A DNA stretch of 57,386 bases from Jiella sonneratiae. GTDB taxonomy: Bacteria > Pseudomonadota > Alphaproteobacteria > Rhizobiales > Rhizobiaceae. The stretch lies in assembly GCF_017353515.1 (NCBI RefSeq), contig NZ_JAFMPY010000015.1, forward strand, positions 1-57,386, written 5' to 3'. How positions within the stretch are numbered: the stretch's first letter is position 1; each line of letters opens with the position of its first letter. Both the position numbers and the translations under genes were made by a program. The notes beneath the pieces were generated by a model. That model saw only the letters and a list, made by a program, of their open reading frames with translations. It ran no database searches and was not told the DNA's origin. Of this stretch, positions 26,069-37,540 are shown one piece after another.

Positions 26069-27066
26069 ATGCCCCTTCTCTCCCTCCGCAATCTCTCCGT
26101 CACCTTCGACACCGCGTCGGGTCCGTTCAAGGCCGTCGACGGCGTCGACGTCACGGTCGAGCCCGGCGAAGTGCTCGGCATCGTCGGCGAATCCGGCTCC
26201 GGCAAGTCGGTGGCGATGCTCGGCCTGATGGGCCTGCTTCCGCCTTCGGCCACGGTCACCGCCGACGAGATCGCCTTCGAGGGCCGCGACCTTCGGGCGA
26301 TGTCCGGCCGCGAGCGCCGGAAGATCATCGGCAGCGAGATCGCCATGATCTTCCAGGAGCCGATGTCGAGCCTCAATCCCTGCTTCACCGTCGGCTTCCA
26401 GATCAAGGAGGCGCTGAAGGCGCATACCGGTCTCGACCGCAAGGCCCGCCAGGCCCGCGCCGTCGAGCTGATGCGCGCGGTCGGCATCCCGGAGCCCGAG
26501 CGCCGGCTCTCCGCCTTCCCGCACCAGATGTCCGGCGGCATGAGCCAGCGGGTGATGATCGCCATGGCGACCGCCTGCAATCCGAAGCTCCTCATCGCCG
26601 ACGAGCCGACCACCGCCCTCGACGTGACGATCCAGGCGCAGATCCTCGATCTCCTCCTCGACCTCCAGAAGGATCACGGCATGGCGATGATCCTGATCAC
26701 CCACGACATGGGGGTGATCGCCGAGACGGCCGAGCGGGTCGTCGTGCAGTATGCCGGTCAGCAGGTGGAGCGCCAGAAGGTCGCGACGCTGTTCGACCAT
26801 CCGCACCACCCCTATACCGCGGCGCTGCTCGCGGCGATCCCCGAGCGCGCCACGCAAAGGCGCCTGCCGACCATTCCCGGCGTCGTGCCGGGGCAGGGGG
26901 ACCGGCCGGACGGCTGCCTGTTCAACCCGCGCTGCCCGAAGGCCGACGACAGGTGCCGCACCGTGGTGCCGCCTCGCCAGCCGGCCTCGCTCGGCGAGGC
27001 GCTCTGCCACTATCCGCTCGATCCTCCCGCCTCTTTCACCCGTCCGACAAGCGTGAGCGCTGCCCG

Positions 27067-27070
<4 letters not shown>
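26069..27070 (+). CDS. dppD: ABC transporter ATPase DppD-like
   Basis: A 333-residue ATPase: Walker A GESGSGKSV (near residue 43), MIFQEPMSSLNP Q loop, signature MSGGMSQRVMIA, Walker B LLIADEPTTALD, H loop LITHDMGV. The C-terminal oligopeptide domain has the cysteine cluster CLFNPRCPKADDRC, which in this subfamily can bind a 4Fe-4S cluster. It powers peptide import with DppF. It ends in an ATGA overlap with dppF. Confidence 0.93.
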
Positions 27071-28086
<1,016 letters not shown>

Positions 28087-28146
28087 CCCGCCGTCGCCGA
28101 GGCTCGATGTGCCCTCGATCTTGCGCAGACGGGTGCCCCAGTCGCC

Positions 28147-28584
28147 TCAGCCCTTCATCGCCGACTGCGGATCGACGCCGCCCATCGCGCAGACATGGGC
28201 GAACTCTTCTTCCGTCACCGGCTGCACGGAAAGCCGCGAGTTGTTGACCAGCACCATGTCGGTCAGCGCCGGCTCGGCCTTGATCCTGTCGAGGGTCACC
28301 GGCTCCGGCACGTCCATCACCGCCCTGATGTCGACGCACTCCCATTTCGGATCGTCGGCGGTGGAATCGGCATGCGCCTCCTTCACCACCTCGACGATGC
28401 CGACGACGGCCTTGCCCTCGTTGGAATGGTAGAAGAAGCCGCGGTCGCCGCGCTTCATCTCGCGCATGAAGTTGCGGGCCTGGTAGTTCCTGACGCCGGT
28501 CCATTCCTCGCCGGAGGCGCCCTTCTGCTTCTGCTGGTCCCAGGACCAGGTGGCGGGCTCGGACTTGTAGAGCCAGTAGCGCAT
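28147..28584 (-). CDS. EVE-domain protein
   Basis: A 145-residue protein that is one EVE domain from end to end: MRYWLYKSEPATWSWDQ, GVRNYQARNFMREMKRGDRGFFYHSN, and VGIVEVVKEAHADSTADDP. EVE belongs to the PUA/ASCH-like fold and in eukaryotes (THYN1) binds modified cytosine in DNA; bacterial stand-alone EVE proteins are thought to read modified bases or RNA. It lies one base after the stop of the YciI gene, in a unit with gpsA and tsaD that is common in Rhizobiales. Confidence 0.9.
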   Translation of the reverse strand: MRYWLYKSEPATWSWDQQKQKGASGEEWTGVRNYQARNFMREMKRGDRGFFYHSNEGKAVVGIVEVVKEAHADSTADDPKWECVDIRAVMDVPEPVTLDRIKAEPALTDMVLVNNSRLSVQPVTEEEFAHVCAMGGVDPQSAMKG

Positions 28585-28585
28585 C

Positions 28586-28876
28586 TTATGCGGCGTCCGG
28601 GTTCTTCACCGTCCAGTTCCAGCGGCGGATCTCGACCTGTTCGAACAGGCCGGCGACGGCATAGGGGTCGTCCGCCGCGATCGTCTTCGCCGCGTCGAGC
28701 GTCTCCGCCTCGACGACGGCGAGGGTGCCGACCGGCTTTTCGTCGCCGCCGAGGAACGGGCCGGCGAATTTCAGCCTGTCGCCGAGGGAATTCAGATAGG
28801 CGAGATGCTCGGGGCGGTTGTCCATCCGGGTTTGCAGATGGTTCGGCTTGTCGGTCGAGATGATGGCGAAGAGCAT
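28586..28876 (-). CDS. YciI-family protein
   Basis: A 96-residue ferredoxin-like-fold protein of the YCII family: MLFAIISTDKPNHLQTRMDNRPEHLAYL, AGPFLGGDEKPVGTLAVVEAE, and DDPYAVAGLFEQVEIRRW. The conserved His in the RPEHL block and the Asp-Pro of DDPY are the family's putative catalytic pair. The reaction is unknown (dehydrochlorinase-like members exist). It lies between gpsA and the EVE gene, same strand. Confidence 0.88.
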   Translation of the reverse strand: MLFAIISTDKPNHLQTRMDNRPEHLAYLNSLGDRLKFAGPFLGGDEKPVGTLAVVEAETLDAAKTIAADDPYAVAGLFEQVEIRRWNWTVKNPDAA

Positions 28877-28970
28877 GGGGCTGTCCTTTGGGATGGCCCC
28901 GCCGCGGCAAACTGCGGGGCGGGGCCTTCGAGGGTTCGAGGCGAGGAGCTACCGCGGCCGGGCGCGGCTT

Positions 28971-29951
28971 TCAACCGGCTTCGCGCTTCAGCGGCCGGGC
29001 AAGCAGCCGCTGGATCGCCGCGTCCACCGTCAGCCCGCCCGACAGGACCGCGGCGACGGTCTCGACGATCGGGGCTTCCGTCGAAGTCTTTGCGGCGAGG
29101 CGGGCTGCGATCGCGGCGGTGTAGACGCCCTCGGCGAGTTTCAGCGTCGTCACGTCCTCGCCGCGGCCGAGCGCTGCGCCATAGGCGAAGTTGCGCGATT
29201 GCGGCGAGGAGCAGGTGAGGACGAGATCGCCGAGGCCCGAGAGACCCATCAGCGTCTCCGGCCGGCCGCCGAGCGCCTCGCCCAGCCGCCGGAGCTCGAC
29301 GAAGCCGCGGGTGATCAGCGCCGCCTGGGCGGAGGCGCCGAGGCCGCGGCCGGCGACGATGCCGGCGGCGAGCGCGAGGACGTTCTTCAGGGCCCCGCCG
29401 GCCTCGACGCCGCGGACGTCGTCGCTGGCGTAGCAGCGGAAGCTGTCGGTCGAGAGCCTGCGGGCGAGCGCGTCGGCGGCCTCGGCGTCGGCTGCCGCGA
29501 CGGTGACGGCCGTCGGCAGACCGCGCGCGACGTCGCTCGCAAAGCTCGGACCGGACAGGACGCCGAGCGGCCGTCCGGGAAGCGCCCCGGCGACGATGTC
29601 GGACATGAAGCGGCCGGTGCCCTGCTCGATTCCTTTGGCGCAGAGAACGAGTGGAACGCCGGACCGAAGATGCGGAGCGAGCCCGGCGGCGACCTCCGAA
29701 AGGCTCTGGGCGGGCACCACCAGGAGGACGAGCGAGGCACCCTTCAGCGCCTCGGCCGCGTCGGCGGTCGGGCAGATCGAGGCCGGCAGCGCTATTCCCG
29801 GCAGGTAGCGCGGGTTCTCGCGGCCTGCGCCGATCGCCGCGATCGTCTCGGCATCCCGCCCGAACAGCCGCACTGCAGAGCCGTCCCGGGCATAAAGCGC
29901 GGCGAGTGCCGTTCCCCAGGCGCCGCTTCCCACGACGGCGATCGCGCTCAT
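28971..29951 (-). CDS. gpsA: Glycerol-3-phosphate dehydrogenase [NAD(P)+]
   Basis: A 326-residue cytosolic enzyme that makes sn-glycerol 3-phosphate from dihydroxyacetone phosphate for phospholipid synthesis. The nucleotide fold starts at [13 protein letters not shown] (GxGxxG). Further blocks are [28 protein letters not shown], the catalytic Lys in [16 protein letters not shown] and [17 protein letters not shown]. The start at MSAIAVVG overlaps the tsaD stop by four bases (ATGA). The frame is open far upstream through tsaD but that part is a shadow. Confidence 0.94.
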   Translation of the reverse strand: MSAIAVVGSGAWGTALAALYARDGSAVRLFGRDAETIAAIGAGRENPRYLPGIALPASICPTADAAEALKGASLVLLVVPAQSLSEVAAGLAPHLRSGVPLVLCAKGIEQGTGRFMSDIVAGALPGRPLGVLSGPSFASDVARGLPTAVTVAAADAEAADALARRLSTDSFRCYASDDVRGVEAGGALKNVLALAAGIVAGRGLGASAQAALITRGFVELRRLGEALGGRPETLMGLSGLGDLVLTCSSPQSRNFAYGAALGRGEDVTTLKLAEGVYTAAIAARLAAKTSTEAPIVETVAAVLSGGLTVDAAIQRLLARPLKREAG

Positions 29952-31066
29952 GCCTTGGCTCCCCGGCGTCCGTGGCCGACGAGCGGCGCGGATTTCTCGT
30001 CGAGCGGCCAGCGCGAGCGCACCGGCGCGTCGAGCGAATCGGTCAGCCCGGCCTCGAGGCGTTCGAGCCCGGCATAGGCGATCATCGCGCCGTTGTCGGA
30101 GCAGAGCTTCAAAGGCGGGGCGACGAGCCGGAACCCGGCGGTTTCGCATTCTTTGGCGAGCGCCGCCCGGATGGCCTTGTTGGCGCCGACGCCGCCGGCG
30201 ATGCCGAGAACCGGGCCGGCGATGTCGGGAAACCTCTCGCGGAACCGCGCCAGCGCCCGGCGCGTGCGATCGGCGAGAGTCTCGGCGCAGGCCGCCTGAA
30301 AGCTCGCGCAGAGATCCGCGACGTCCTCGTCGGACAGCGGCGCCTTCGCCTCGGCGGCGAGACGCAGCGCCGTCTTGAGGCCGGAAAAGGAGAAGTCGAG
30401 CCGCGCCTCGCCCTTCATCGGACGCGGCAGGGCGAAGCGTGTCGGATCGCCCTTTGCCGCCATGATTTCGACGTTCGGCCCGCCGGGATGCGGCAGCGAC
30501 AGAAGCTTTGCGGTCTTGTCGAAGGCCTCGCCGAGCGCGTCGTCGATGGTCGTTCCCCAGCGTTCGTAGTCGCCGAGGCCCCGGACGAGAAGGATCTGGC
30601 TGTGGCCGCCCGAAACGAGCAGCAGGAGATAGGGATAGGCGATGTTGTCGGAGAGCCGCGGCGAGAGCGCATGGCCTTCGAGATGGTTGACGGCGACGAA
30701 GGGCAGGCCCCTGGCGGCGGCGATCGCCTTGCCGGTCATCGCCCCGACGAGGAGGCCGCCGACGAGGCCGGGGCCGACGGTCGCGGCGACGGCATCGACG
30801 GCGCCGAGCGTGATGCCGGCGTCGCCGAGCGCCGCGCGGACGATCCCGTCGAGCGCCTCGACATGCGCCCTCGCGGCGATTTCCGGCACGACGCCGCCGA
30901 AGGCCGCATGTTCCTCGATCTGCGACAGGACGACGTTGGAGAGGATCTCCGCTCCACCATCGGCACGCCGCCGGACGACGGCCGCCGCGGTCTCGTCGCA
31001 GCTCGTCTCGATGCCGAGGACCGTCGCTGCGGTCGTCGCATGCGCAAGGGGCGTTTGTCGGGTCAT
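29948..31066 (-). CDS. tsaD: tRNA N6-threonylcarbamoyladenosine synthase subunit TsaD
   Basis: A 372-residue ASKHA-fold protein: [16 protein letters not shown] at the N-terminus, the metal-binding HxxxH in [46 protein letters not shown] and [12 protein letters not shown]. With TsaB and TsaE it transfers the threonylcarbamoyl group to A37 of ANN-reading tRNAs. The start is the ATG at 31066 ([19 protein letters not shown]). It is divergent from hemC and coupled to gpsA, an arrangement widely kept in Rhizobiales. Confidence 0.94.
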   Translation of the reverse strand: MTRQTPLAHATTAATVLGIETSCDETAAAVVRRRADGGAEILSNVVLSQIEEHAAFGGVVPEIAARAHVEALDGIVRAALGDAGITLGAVDAVAATVGPGLVGGLLVGAMTGKAIAAARGLPFVAVNHLEGHALSPRLSDNIAYPYLLLLVSGGHSQILLVRGLGDYERWGTTIDDALGEAFDKTAKLLSLPHPGGPNVEIMAAKGDPTRFALPRPMKGEARLDFSFSGLKTALRLAAEAKAPLSDEDVADLCASFQAACAETLADRTRRALARFRERFPDIAGPVLGIAGGVGANKAIRAALAKECETAGFRLVAPPLKLCSDNGAMIAYAGLERLEAGLTDSLDAPVRSRWPLDEKSAPLVGHGRRGAKA

Positions 31067-31317
31067 GGCGAAATCGCGCCTCGATCCTCGAAAATGGCAG
31101 GGGCGGGCCCGCCGCCCGGCAAGCCACCGGGGACGCGCTGCGCCGTTCGAAAGGCGGTTGCCGGCCGTTCGACGCGGCAAGGCGCGAGAGGACTTTGCGC
31201 CCCGCCCGCAATCGCGCCATGCTATGCGCGATCCGGACGGCGGATGGCAAGGCGCGGGCCGCTCCGCCGGCAGGCGAGCGGCAACGCCGTGAGCACGAGC
31301 GGCAAGGGGGAGGTATC

Positions 31318-32253
31318 GTGAGCGACAGGACGATCCGAATCGGCACACGCGGCAGCCAGCTGGCGCTCGCCCAGGCGAGCGAGGTGCGTGCCCGGCTGAT
31401 GGCGGCGCACGGGCTTCCGGAAGAGGCGTTTCAGGTCGAGGTGATTTCGACCTCCGGCGATCGCATCCTCGACCGACCGCTGTCGGAGGTCGGCGGAAAG
31501 GGCCTGTTCACCAAGGAGATCGAGCTCGCGCTGCTGGACGGGACGATCGACCTCGCCGTCCACTCCTCCAAGGACGTGGCGACGGTGCTTCCAGGCGGGC
31601 TGGAACTTTCCGCCTACCTGCCGCGGGAGGACGTGCGCGACGTCTTCATCGGAAGAGCCGCGCCGACGCTCGCCGCGCTGCCGCAGGGCGCGACGGTCGG
31701 ATCGGCCTCGCTGCGCCGCCAGGCCATCCTGAAGCGCATGCGGCCCGACCTCAACGTCGTCATCTTCCGGGGCAACGTGCAGACCCGGCTGCGCAAGCTG
31801 GGTGAGGGGCAGGCCGACGGCACGCTCCTGGCGATGGCCGGCCTCAACCGCATGAACATGGCGCATGTGGCGACGGAAGTGCTGGATCCGGAGGTCTTTC
31901 CGCCGGCGCCGGGGCAGGGGGCGATCGTCATCGAAAGCCGTATCGACGACGCGTTTGTCCGCGGGATGGTCGCCGCGATCGCCGACGAGGCGACCGCGAC
32001 CGCCCTGACCGCCGAGCGCGGCTTCCTCGCCGAGCTCGACGGGTCCTGCCGCACGCCGATCGCCGCCCGCGCGCTGATTGCCGGGGACGGCACGCTGACG
32101 CTGCACGGCATGATCCTGCGGCCCGACGGCAGCGAGATGCACGAGACGAGGCGCGAGGGCGTCGCCGAGGATGCCGAGCTCATCGGCCGCCTGGCGGCAC
32201 GGACCGTGCTGGAAGCGGCGGGACCGGGCTTCTTCGACGGCTGGACGGCCTGA
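31318..32253 (+). CDS. hemC: Hydroxymethylbilane synthase (porphobilinogen deaminase)
   Basis: A 311-residue enzyme of tetrapyrrole synthesis. [37 protein letters not shown] and GSASLRRQA are the standard blocks; the cofactor-binding cysteine lies in [12 protein letters not shown]. The start is GTG at 31318, after a strong GGGGGAGG. It joins four porphobilinogens into hydroxymethylbilane. First gene of a hemC-hemD-mic60-hemY-like cluster, divergent from tsaD. Confidence 0.95.
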   Translation: MSDRTIRIGTRGSQLALAQASEVRARLMAAHGLPEEAFQVEVISTSGDRILDRPLSEVGGKGLFTKEIELALLDGTIDLAVHSSKDVATVLPGGLELSAYLPREDVRDVFIGRAAPTLAALPQGATVGSASLRRQAILKRMRPDLNVVIFRGNVQTRLRKLGEGQADGTLLAMAGLNRMNMAHVATEVLDPEVFPPAPGQGAIVIESRIDDAFVRGMVAAIADEATATALTAERGFLAELDGSCRTPIAARALIAGDGTLTLHGMILRPDGSEMHETRREGVAEDAELIGRLAARTVLEAAGPGFFDGWTA

Positions 32254-32269
32254 GGCGGGGCGCGAGGCG

Positions 32270-32980
32270 ATGGCCCGCGTCCTGATCCTGCGCGAGGCGG
32301 CAGAGGCCGAGAAGACCGCGCGTGAGCTCTCGCTCGCCGGCCACCAGCCGCTGATGCTGCCGCTCGAAAGGAGCGTCGACATCGACGCGCCGCTGCAGGA
32401 AGCGCTTGGCGACGCGGCGATCGCCGGATTTGCCCTGACGAGCGCCCGGGCCGTGCCGGCACTGGCCGGGGCGTTTCCGGCCGATCGCCGGCCGGTCCTC
32501 TGTGTCGGCAGGGGCACCGCCGAGGCGGCCGGCGCGGCGGGGTTTCCCGACGTGCGCACGGCGCGAGGGGCGGCCTCGGGCATGGGGCGTCTGGCGATCG
32601 AAACGGGAATCACCCCCGGCGCGATCCTGCTCTACGCCGCTGGGCGCCGCCGAACCGGCACGCTCGAACGCGCCCTCGACGCGGCGGCGATCGGCTACCG
32701 GATCTGGGAGGTCTACGACATCGTTCCCGTGACGCTTTCGGCGGGGATGGTCCGCAGCGTGCTCATGGGCGGGCCGCCGGACGCCGTGCTGCTTCTTTCG
32801 GCCGGGCAGGCCGAAGGCTATCTGCGGCTGGCGCAGGAGATGCCGGACCTCTTCACCCCGCAGCCGCGGCTGCTGGCGCTGTCGGAGCGGGTCGCCGCCG
32901 CGCTGCCGCAACCATGGCGCGCCGCTACGCTGATTTCTCGCGAGCCGACCCTCGCCTCGCTTTTCGAACGTCTCGGCTAA
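32270..32980 (+). CDS. hemD: Uroporphyrinogen-III synthase
   Basis: A 236-residue protein, MARVLILREAAEAEKTARELSLAG, with the two-lobed HEM4 pattern: LTSARAVPALAGAF (lobe switch), VGRGTAEAAGAAGFPDV, LLYAAGRRRTGTLERAL, and LLLSAGQAEGYLRLA. HemD sequences vary strongly, so the position directly after hemC adds weight. It closes hydroxymethylbilane to uroporphyrinogen III. GAGGCG precedes the ATG; 16 bases after hemC. Confidence 0.88.
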   Translation: MARVLILREAAEAEKTARELSLAGHQPLMLPLERSVDIDAPLQEALGDAAIAGFALTSARAVPALAGAFPADRRPVLCVGRGTAEAAGAAGFPDVRTARGAASGMGRLAIETGITPGAILLYAAGRRRTGTLERALDAAAIGYRIWEVYDIVPVTLSAGMVRSVLMGGPPDAVLLLSAGQAEGYLRLAQEMPDLFTPQPRLLALSERVAAALPQPWRAATLISREPTLASLFERLG

Positions 32981-33113
32981 CCTAGATCCGTGACCTATGT
33001 GAACTCGAAGCTTGCGCCATGCGCGCGAATGAAGGACCAATGGGCCGCAACGCCGCGCCGGGGAGGAAGCCCTCGGGCATTGCAAGGACTTCGCGAAGCA
33101 TGGAGCTGACGCT

Positions 33114-35105
33114 ATGACCAATCGTCCCCGGCGATCACGACCCAGCAAGCCGCGTGGCCAGACCATCGACCTGAAGGCGGAAAAGAAAACGACCGTGAGC
33201 GAAGGCGACAAGACGAGCGCGGCAGCCGCCGCCAAATCCGAGGGCAGCGCCGCGACCGACCGGCCGGCGGCGGGCGAGCCGTCGGCGACGCCGCAGCCGG
33301 CGACACCGGCCAAGACGGCCGCGACGACGAACTTCCCGGGTTCGGCCTCCACCACGAGCGATCCGAAGCAGGCGGCGGGAACGACGGCGGTCTCTGGAGC
33401 GTCGGCGGCGGGCGCTGCCAAGACGGCGCCGACGGCCGCCAAGGATGCCGCGGGAATGCCGTCGAAGGCAGGTCTCGCGAGCGCCGCGGCCAATCCGGCC
33501 AAGCTTGCCTCCGCATCGACGCCCGGCGCCACCACCACCGCCGCGACCGCGGCAGCCGGGGGGAGCCCGAAGCCGTCCGTCCCGGTGACGACGAGCGCCG
33601 CCTCGGCCGCGAGCGCCGCTTCGTCGAGCCCGGCAAGGGGCGAGCCGGGCGCCGCCGGAAGAACGGCGGCCTCGTCGGCATCCCCATCGGCTTCATCCTC
33701 TTCCGGCCCTTCTGCCGCCGCGCCCTCAAGGACGCCCTCCCGCGCGACCGACAGCGGCGGCGGATCCGGGTCTGGACATTCCTCGTCGTCATACACGCCG
33801 CCGCCCAGCGGTTCCGGCGGTGTCGGCGCCGGCGGCCTGATCGGCGCGGCGCTGCTCGGGGCGATCCTGGCGCTCGGAGGGACATGGGTCCTTGCCGCCA
33901 ACGGCTGGCTGCCGGCCCCGGCACCGGCGGCGACGAATACCGACGCCTCCGACGAGCAGCTGCAGGCGATGAACGGCGAGATCGCCAAGCTGAAGGATCA
34001 GGTCGCGGCCATGGGGGCGGGCCAGGCCGCGTCGTCCGGCACCGCTCCGGCCGTCGACCTTTCGCCGCTCGAAAAGCGCATGGCGGCGCTCGAGAGTTCG
34101 ACCGCCGACCTTTCCTCTCTCAAGCAGTCGGTCGACCAGGCCGGCACCACGGCGAAATCGGCGAGCGACGCCGCCAAGGGCGCCAGCGACGCGGCCGCGG
34201 CCGCCGGCAAGACCGCCAGCGGCGCCAACGAGACCGCATCGGCCGCGGAAAAGGCCGTCGCCGGGCTGAAGGAAGCGAGCGACCGGACGGCGCGCGACGC
34301 GGCCGACGCCCTGAAGCAGGCGAGCGCCGCCAACGAAACGGCCGGGGCGGCGCAGCAGGCCGCGACCAACGCCCAGCAGACGGCGAACGGCGCGCAGACC
34401 ACGGCCCAGTCGGCGCTCGACAAGGCGAACGCCGCGGCCGGCGATGCGAGCGCCGCCAAGGAAGCGGCCAGCGCGGCGAGCTCGAAGGTCGACGGTGCGC
34501 TCGCCGACCTCGGAAAGCGGGTGGGCGCCGTCGAGGAGGCGGAAAAACGGGCGGCGGTGGCGCTGGCCGCGGCGAACCTCAAATCCTCGATCGATTCCGG
34601 CGGACCTTTCGCCGAGCAGCTCGAAACCTATGCCAAGACCGCCGGTGCCGGCGAGGCGACCGACAGCCTCAGGCAGTTCGCCGCCGACGGCGTTCCGTCC
34701 GAGCGGCAGATCGCCGCCGAGTGGCCGGATGTCGAGCGGAAGATCGCGGACGCGCTCTCGCCGCCGCGGCCGAACGCGCCGCTGCAGGATCAGTTCGTGG
34801 CCGGGCTTTCTTCGCTCGTCCAGATGCGCTCGTCGGGCACGCCGCCCCAAGCCGACAAGAGCGACGACGCGGTGCTGTCGCGCCTCGACGCGGCGATCCG
34901 TTCCGGCGACCTTCAGGCGTTCCACGCGGAATGGGAGAAGCTGCCCGACACCGCGCAACAGGCCAGCGCCGACTTCGACGCCAAGGTGAAAGCGCGGCTG
35001 ACGGCCCAAGACATCGTCTCGTCTACCCTGCAGGGAGCCATTTCGGGCTCGAAGCCGGGTTCGACCGACACGCAAGGCACCGCCGAACCTGCCAACCAGG
35101 GCTAG
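33114..35105 (+). CDS. mic60: Alphaproteobacterial Mic60 (mitofilin-like) membrane protein
   Basis: A 663-residue protein. Residues 1-235 are low-complexity Ala/Thr/Ser/Pro (cytosolic). One TM helix follows (about 240-265, LIGAALLGAILALGGTWVLA), then a long coiled coil in the periplasm (about 280-480, Ala/Lys/Asp-rich). The C-terminal domain (about 480-645) has the mitofilin-like block with VALAAANLKSSIDSGGPF and GVPSERQIAAEWP. Alphaproteobacterial Mic60, the proposed ancestor of the mitochondrial MICOS subunit, lies next to hemD and a HemY-like gene and shapes inner membranes. That position is found here. Membrane-bending itself is inferred. The Ala-rich stretches are easily misaligned. Confidence 0.82.
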   Translation: MTNRPRRSRPSKPRGQTIDLKAEKKTTVSEGDKTSAAAAAKSEGSAATDRPAAGEPSATPQPATPAKTAATTNFPGSASTTSDPKQAAGTTAVSGASAAGAAKTAPTAAKDAAGMPSKAGLASAAANPAKLASASTPGATTTAATAAAGGSPKPSVPVTTSAASAASAASSSPARGEPGAAGRTAASSASPSASSSSGPSAAAPSRTPSRATDSGGGSGSGHSSSSYTPPPSGSGGVGAGGLIGAALLGAILALGGTWVLAANGWLPAPAPAATNTDASDEQLQAMNGEIAKLKDQVAAMGAGQAASSGTAPAVDLSPLEKRMAALESSTADLSSLKQSVDQAGTTAKSASDAAKGASDAAAAAGKTASGANETASAAEKAVAGLKEASDRTARDAADALKQASAANETAGAAQQAATNAQQTANGAQTTAQSALDKANAAAGDASAAKEAASAASSKVDGALADLGKRVGAVEEAEKRAAVALAAANLKSSIDSGGPFAEQLETYAKTAGAGEATDSLRQFAADGVPSERQIAAEWPDVERKIADALSPPRPNAPLQDQFVAGLSSLVQMRSSGTPPQADKSDDAVLSRLDAAIRSGDLQAFHAEWEKLPDTAQQASADFDAKVKARLTAQDIVSSTLQGAISGSKPGSTDTQGTAEPANQG

Positions 35106-35120
35106 CCCGGGACTTACTCG

Positions 35121-36752
35121 ATGCTGCGAATTCTCGCTTTCCTTATCGTCATCCTGGTGCTGTCGCTCGGCTTCGGCTGGCTGGCGGACAACCCGGGCTC
35201 CGTCACCTTCGACTGGCAGGGACAGACGGTCCAGACCAGCCTGATGGTCTTTCTCATCGCGCTGGCGATCGCGATCGTCGCCGTGATGTTCGTCGTCTGG
35301 CTGATCTCGGCGTTCTTCCGCACCCCCCACACGATCCACAGCTATTTCGACGGGCGCCGCCGCGACAAGGGCTACCACGCACTGTCGAGCGGCATCATCG
35401 CGGCCGGGGCCGGCGACGCCATCCTCGCCCGTCGCATGACCAAGCGCAGCCAGAAGCTCCTGGACGGCCGGCGGGAACCGCTGGTCCGCTTCCTCGATGC
35501 CCAGACCGCGATGATCGAGGGCGACCACGCCCATGCCCGGTCGGTCTTCCAGAGCATGGAGCGGGACAACGAGACGCGGCTCCTCGCCATGCGGGGCCTC
35601 TATCTCGAAGCCGAACGCGTCGGCGACGAGGCGGCGGCCCGCTTCTATGCCGAGCGGGCCGTGCGGCTCGCGCCGCACGTTCCCTGGGCAGGCGGCGCCG
35701 TGCTGGAGGGAAAATCGCTGGCCGGCGACTGGGACGGCGCGATCCACGTGCTCGAAGCCCAGAAGAACACGCGGCTCATCGACCGCGACGAGTCGGACCG
35801 CAACCGCGCCGTGCTCCTCACCGCCAAGGCGATGGACTGCGTCGAGGCCGATCCGAAGGCCGCCAAGGCGGCGGCGCTCGAGGCGCACAGCCTCGCGCCC
35901 GAGCTCGTGCCGGCAGCCCTCGTCGCGGCCCAGGCCTGCTTCCGGCTCGGCGATCTGCGCAAGGGCGTCAAGGTTCTGGAAAAGAGCTGGACCTACGGGC
36001 CCCATCCGGAGGTCGCCGCAGCCTATGTCGCCGCGCGGCCGGGCGATTCCGTCGACGACCGGCTGAAGCGGGCGAAGCATCTGGCGTCGCTCCGTCCGGG
36101 ACACGTCGAATCGGCGATCTGCCTCGCCCGCGCGGCGCTCGACGCCCACGACCTCGGCCTCGCCCGCAAGTCGGCGCTGGAGGCGGCGGAAATCGAGCCG
36201 CGCGAGAGCGTCTATCTGCTGCTCGCCGATATCGAGGAGGAGGACACGGGCGAAGTCGGCCGCATCCGCGAATGGATGGCGAAGGCGATCCGCGCGCCGC
36301 GCGATCCGGCCTGGACGGCGGACGGGGTCGTCTCGGAGAATTGGGCCCCCGTCTCGCCGGTGACTGGCCGGCTCGACGCCTACGAATGGAAGGCCCCGCC
36401 GCAGCGGCAGGTCACCGCCCATGCCCACGTGCTCGAAGAGAGCGCCGGAAGCTTCGAGCAGGATGATGACGAGGCCGGAACGAAAGCTGCCGCCGGCACT
36501 GCCGCCACAGCTGAGCCTGCCGCAACGACCGCCTCGGCCGCGGACAGGCCGGTGGATGCCGGACCAGCGGCAACCGTTTCCGGAACCGGTGAGGCCGGAG
36601 AACCGGCGCCGAAATACCGGGCTGCCGGCGCGCTGGTGAACGGCTCCGGCAAAGCCGCTGCCTCGGAAGAGACGCCAAAAACCGGCAAGCCGGCACAGGC
36701 CCCCGACTACGGCCGCTCCAGCGAGGAACGCAAGGCGGCGCGTTTCGGCTGA
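35121..36752 (+). CDS. HemY-N domain TPR membrane protein
   Basis: A 543-residue protein with two TM helices at the N-terminus (residues 3-20 and 42-64) separated by a short loop (DNPGSVTFDWQGQTVQT), the HemY_N pattern. About 350 residues of TPR-like helices follow (ARSVFQSMERDNETRLLAMRG, AARFYAERAVRLAPHVP), and then a Pro/Ala/Thr-rich tail. Despite the name HemY it is not a porphyrin oxidase; homologues (Orf52 in Rhodobacter) work near Mic60 and haem synthesis at the inner membrane. It starts 15 bases after mic60, so is probably co-transcribed. Confidence 0.87.
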   Translation: MLRILAFLIVILVLSLGFGWLADNPGSVTFDWQGQTVQTSLMVFLIALAIAIVAVMFVVWLISAFFRTPHTIHSYFDGRRRDKGYHALSSGIIAAGAGDAILARRMTKRSQKLLDGRREPLVRFLDAQTAMIEGDHAHARSVFQSMERDNETRLLAMRGLYLEAERVGDEAAARFYAERAVRLAPHVPWAGGAVLEGKSLAGDWDGAIHVLEAQKNTRLIDRDESDRNRAVLLTAKAMDCVEADPKAAKAAALEAHSLAPELVPAALVAAQACFRLGDLRKGVKVLEKSWTYGPHPEVAAAYVAARPGDSVDDRLKRAKHLASLRPGHVESAICLARAALDAHDLGLARKSALEAAEIEPRESVYLLLADIEEEDTGEVGRIREWMAKAIRAPRDPAWTADGVVSENWAPVSPVTGRLDAYEWKAPPQRQVTAHAHVLEESAGSFEQDDDEAGTKAAAGTAATAEPAATTASAADRPVDAGPAATVSGTGEAGEPAPKYRAAGALVNGSGKAAASEETPKTGKPAQAPDYGRSSEERKAARFG

Positions 36753-36845
36753 GGCGCGAAGCGCTGCAGCCGCCCCCCGAGGCACGAAGGTTCCCTCCGA
36801 GGCCGGCATGTCCGCGCCCCGGCGGGGCATGACGGTAAGGCGGAC

Positions 36846-37307
36846 ATGTTCGATCAGATCAAAGGCTTCTTTCGCGCCATCGCCTCCATGGGCGACGAGG
36901 ACGAGCGCGACGGCGCCGACCATCTCCGCGTCGCCAGCGCGGCGCTCTTGTTTCACGTCATCGATGCCGACGGCGTCGTCACGAGTTCGGAGCGGCGGCG
37001 TTTCGTCGAGATCCTCCGGGACGAATTCGACCTGTCGGACGCCGAGGCCGAGCGGCTCGCCACCGAGGGCCGGCAGGCCGACCAGCAGTCGGTCGATCTC
37101 TACCACTTCACCTCGATCCTCAAGCGCGAACTCGACGAGGCGCATCGGATCCGCTTCGTCGAACTTCTCTGGGAAGTGACCTACGCCGATGGCGACGTGC
37201 ACGAGCTCGAGGACAATCTGATCTGGCGCATATCGGAACTGCTCGGCGTTTCGACCCGCGAGCGCATGCTGATGAAGCACGAGGCGGCCGGCAGGCAGGA
37301 CGACTGA
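36846..37307 (+). CDS. TerB-family protein
   Basis: A 153-residue all-helical protein. Two related blocks, FHVIDADGVVTSSERRRFVEIL and LWEVTYADGDVHELEDNLIWRI, give the acidic metal-site pattern (DADG, ADGD) of the TerB/COG4103 family. Family members are linked to tellurite resistance and stress but most have no known job. It follows the HemY-like gene by 93 bases on the same strand, a placement often seen in Rhizobiales. Confidence 0.85.
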   Translation: MFDQIKGFFRAIASMGDEDERDGADHLRVASAALLFHVIDADGVVTSSERRRFVEILRDEFDLSDAEAERLATEGRQADQQSVDLYHFTSILKRELDEAHRIRFVELLWEVTYADGDVHELEDNLIWRISELLGVSTRERMLMKHEAAGRQDD

Positions 37308-37540
37308 CCCGGCGGAACCAGCCTTCCGGCGGGCCGGATCGGCGCGGCCGGGGCGCGACGGATGCCGTCGCCCTTGCGGTCGGAGATGACCGCCGGTCGC
37401 CGCCCGGTGACGGTCGGTCACCCCTTGCCAAATCCGGCACGGCGCTTGCTTGCCTTGCATCGAAGCCCCGCGGAGCGTAGGTCTCGGGCGTCCTGCACGG
37501 ACCGCTTTCCAAGGCAACGACGAGCTTGCGGCAGAGAGCC

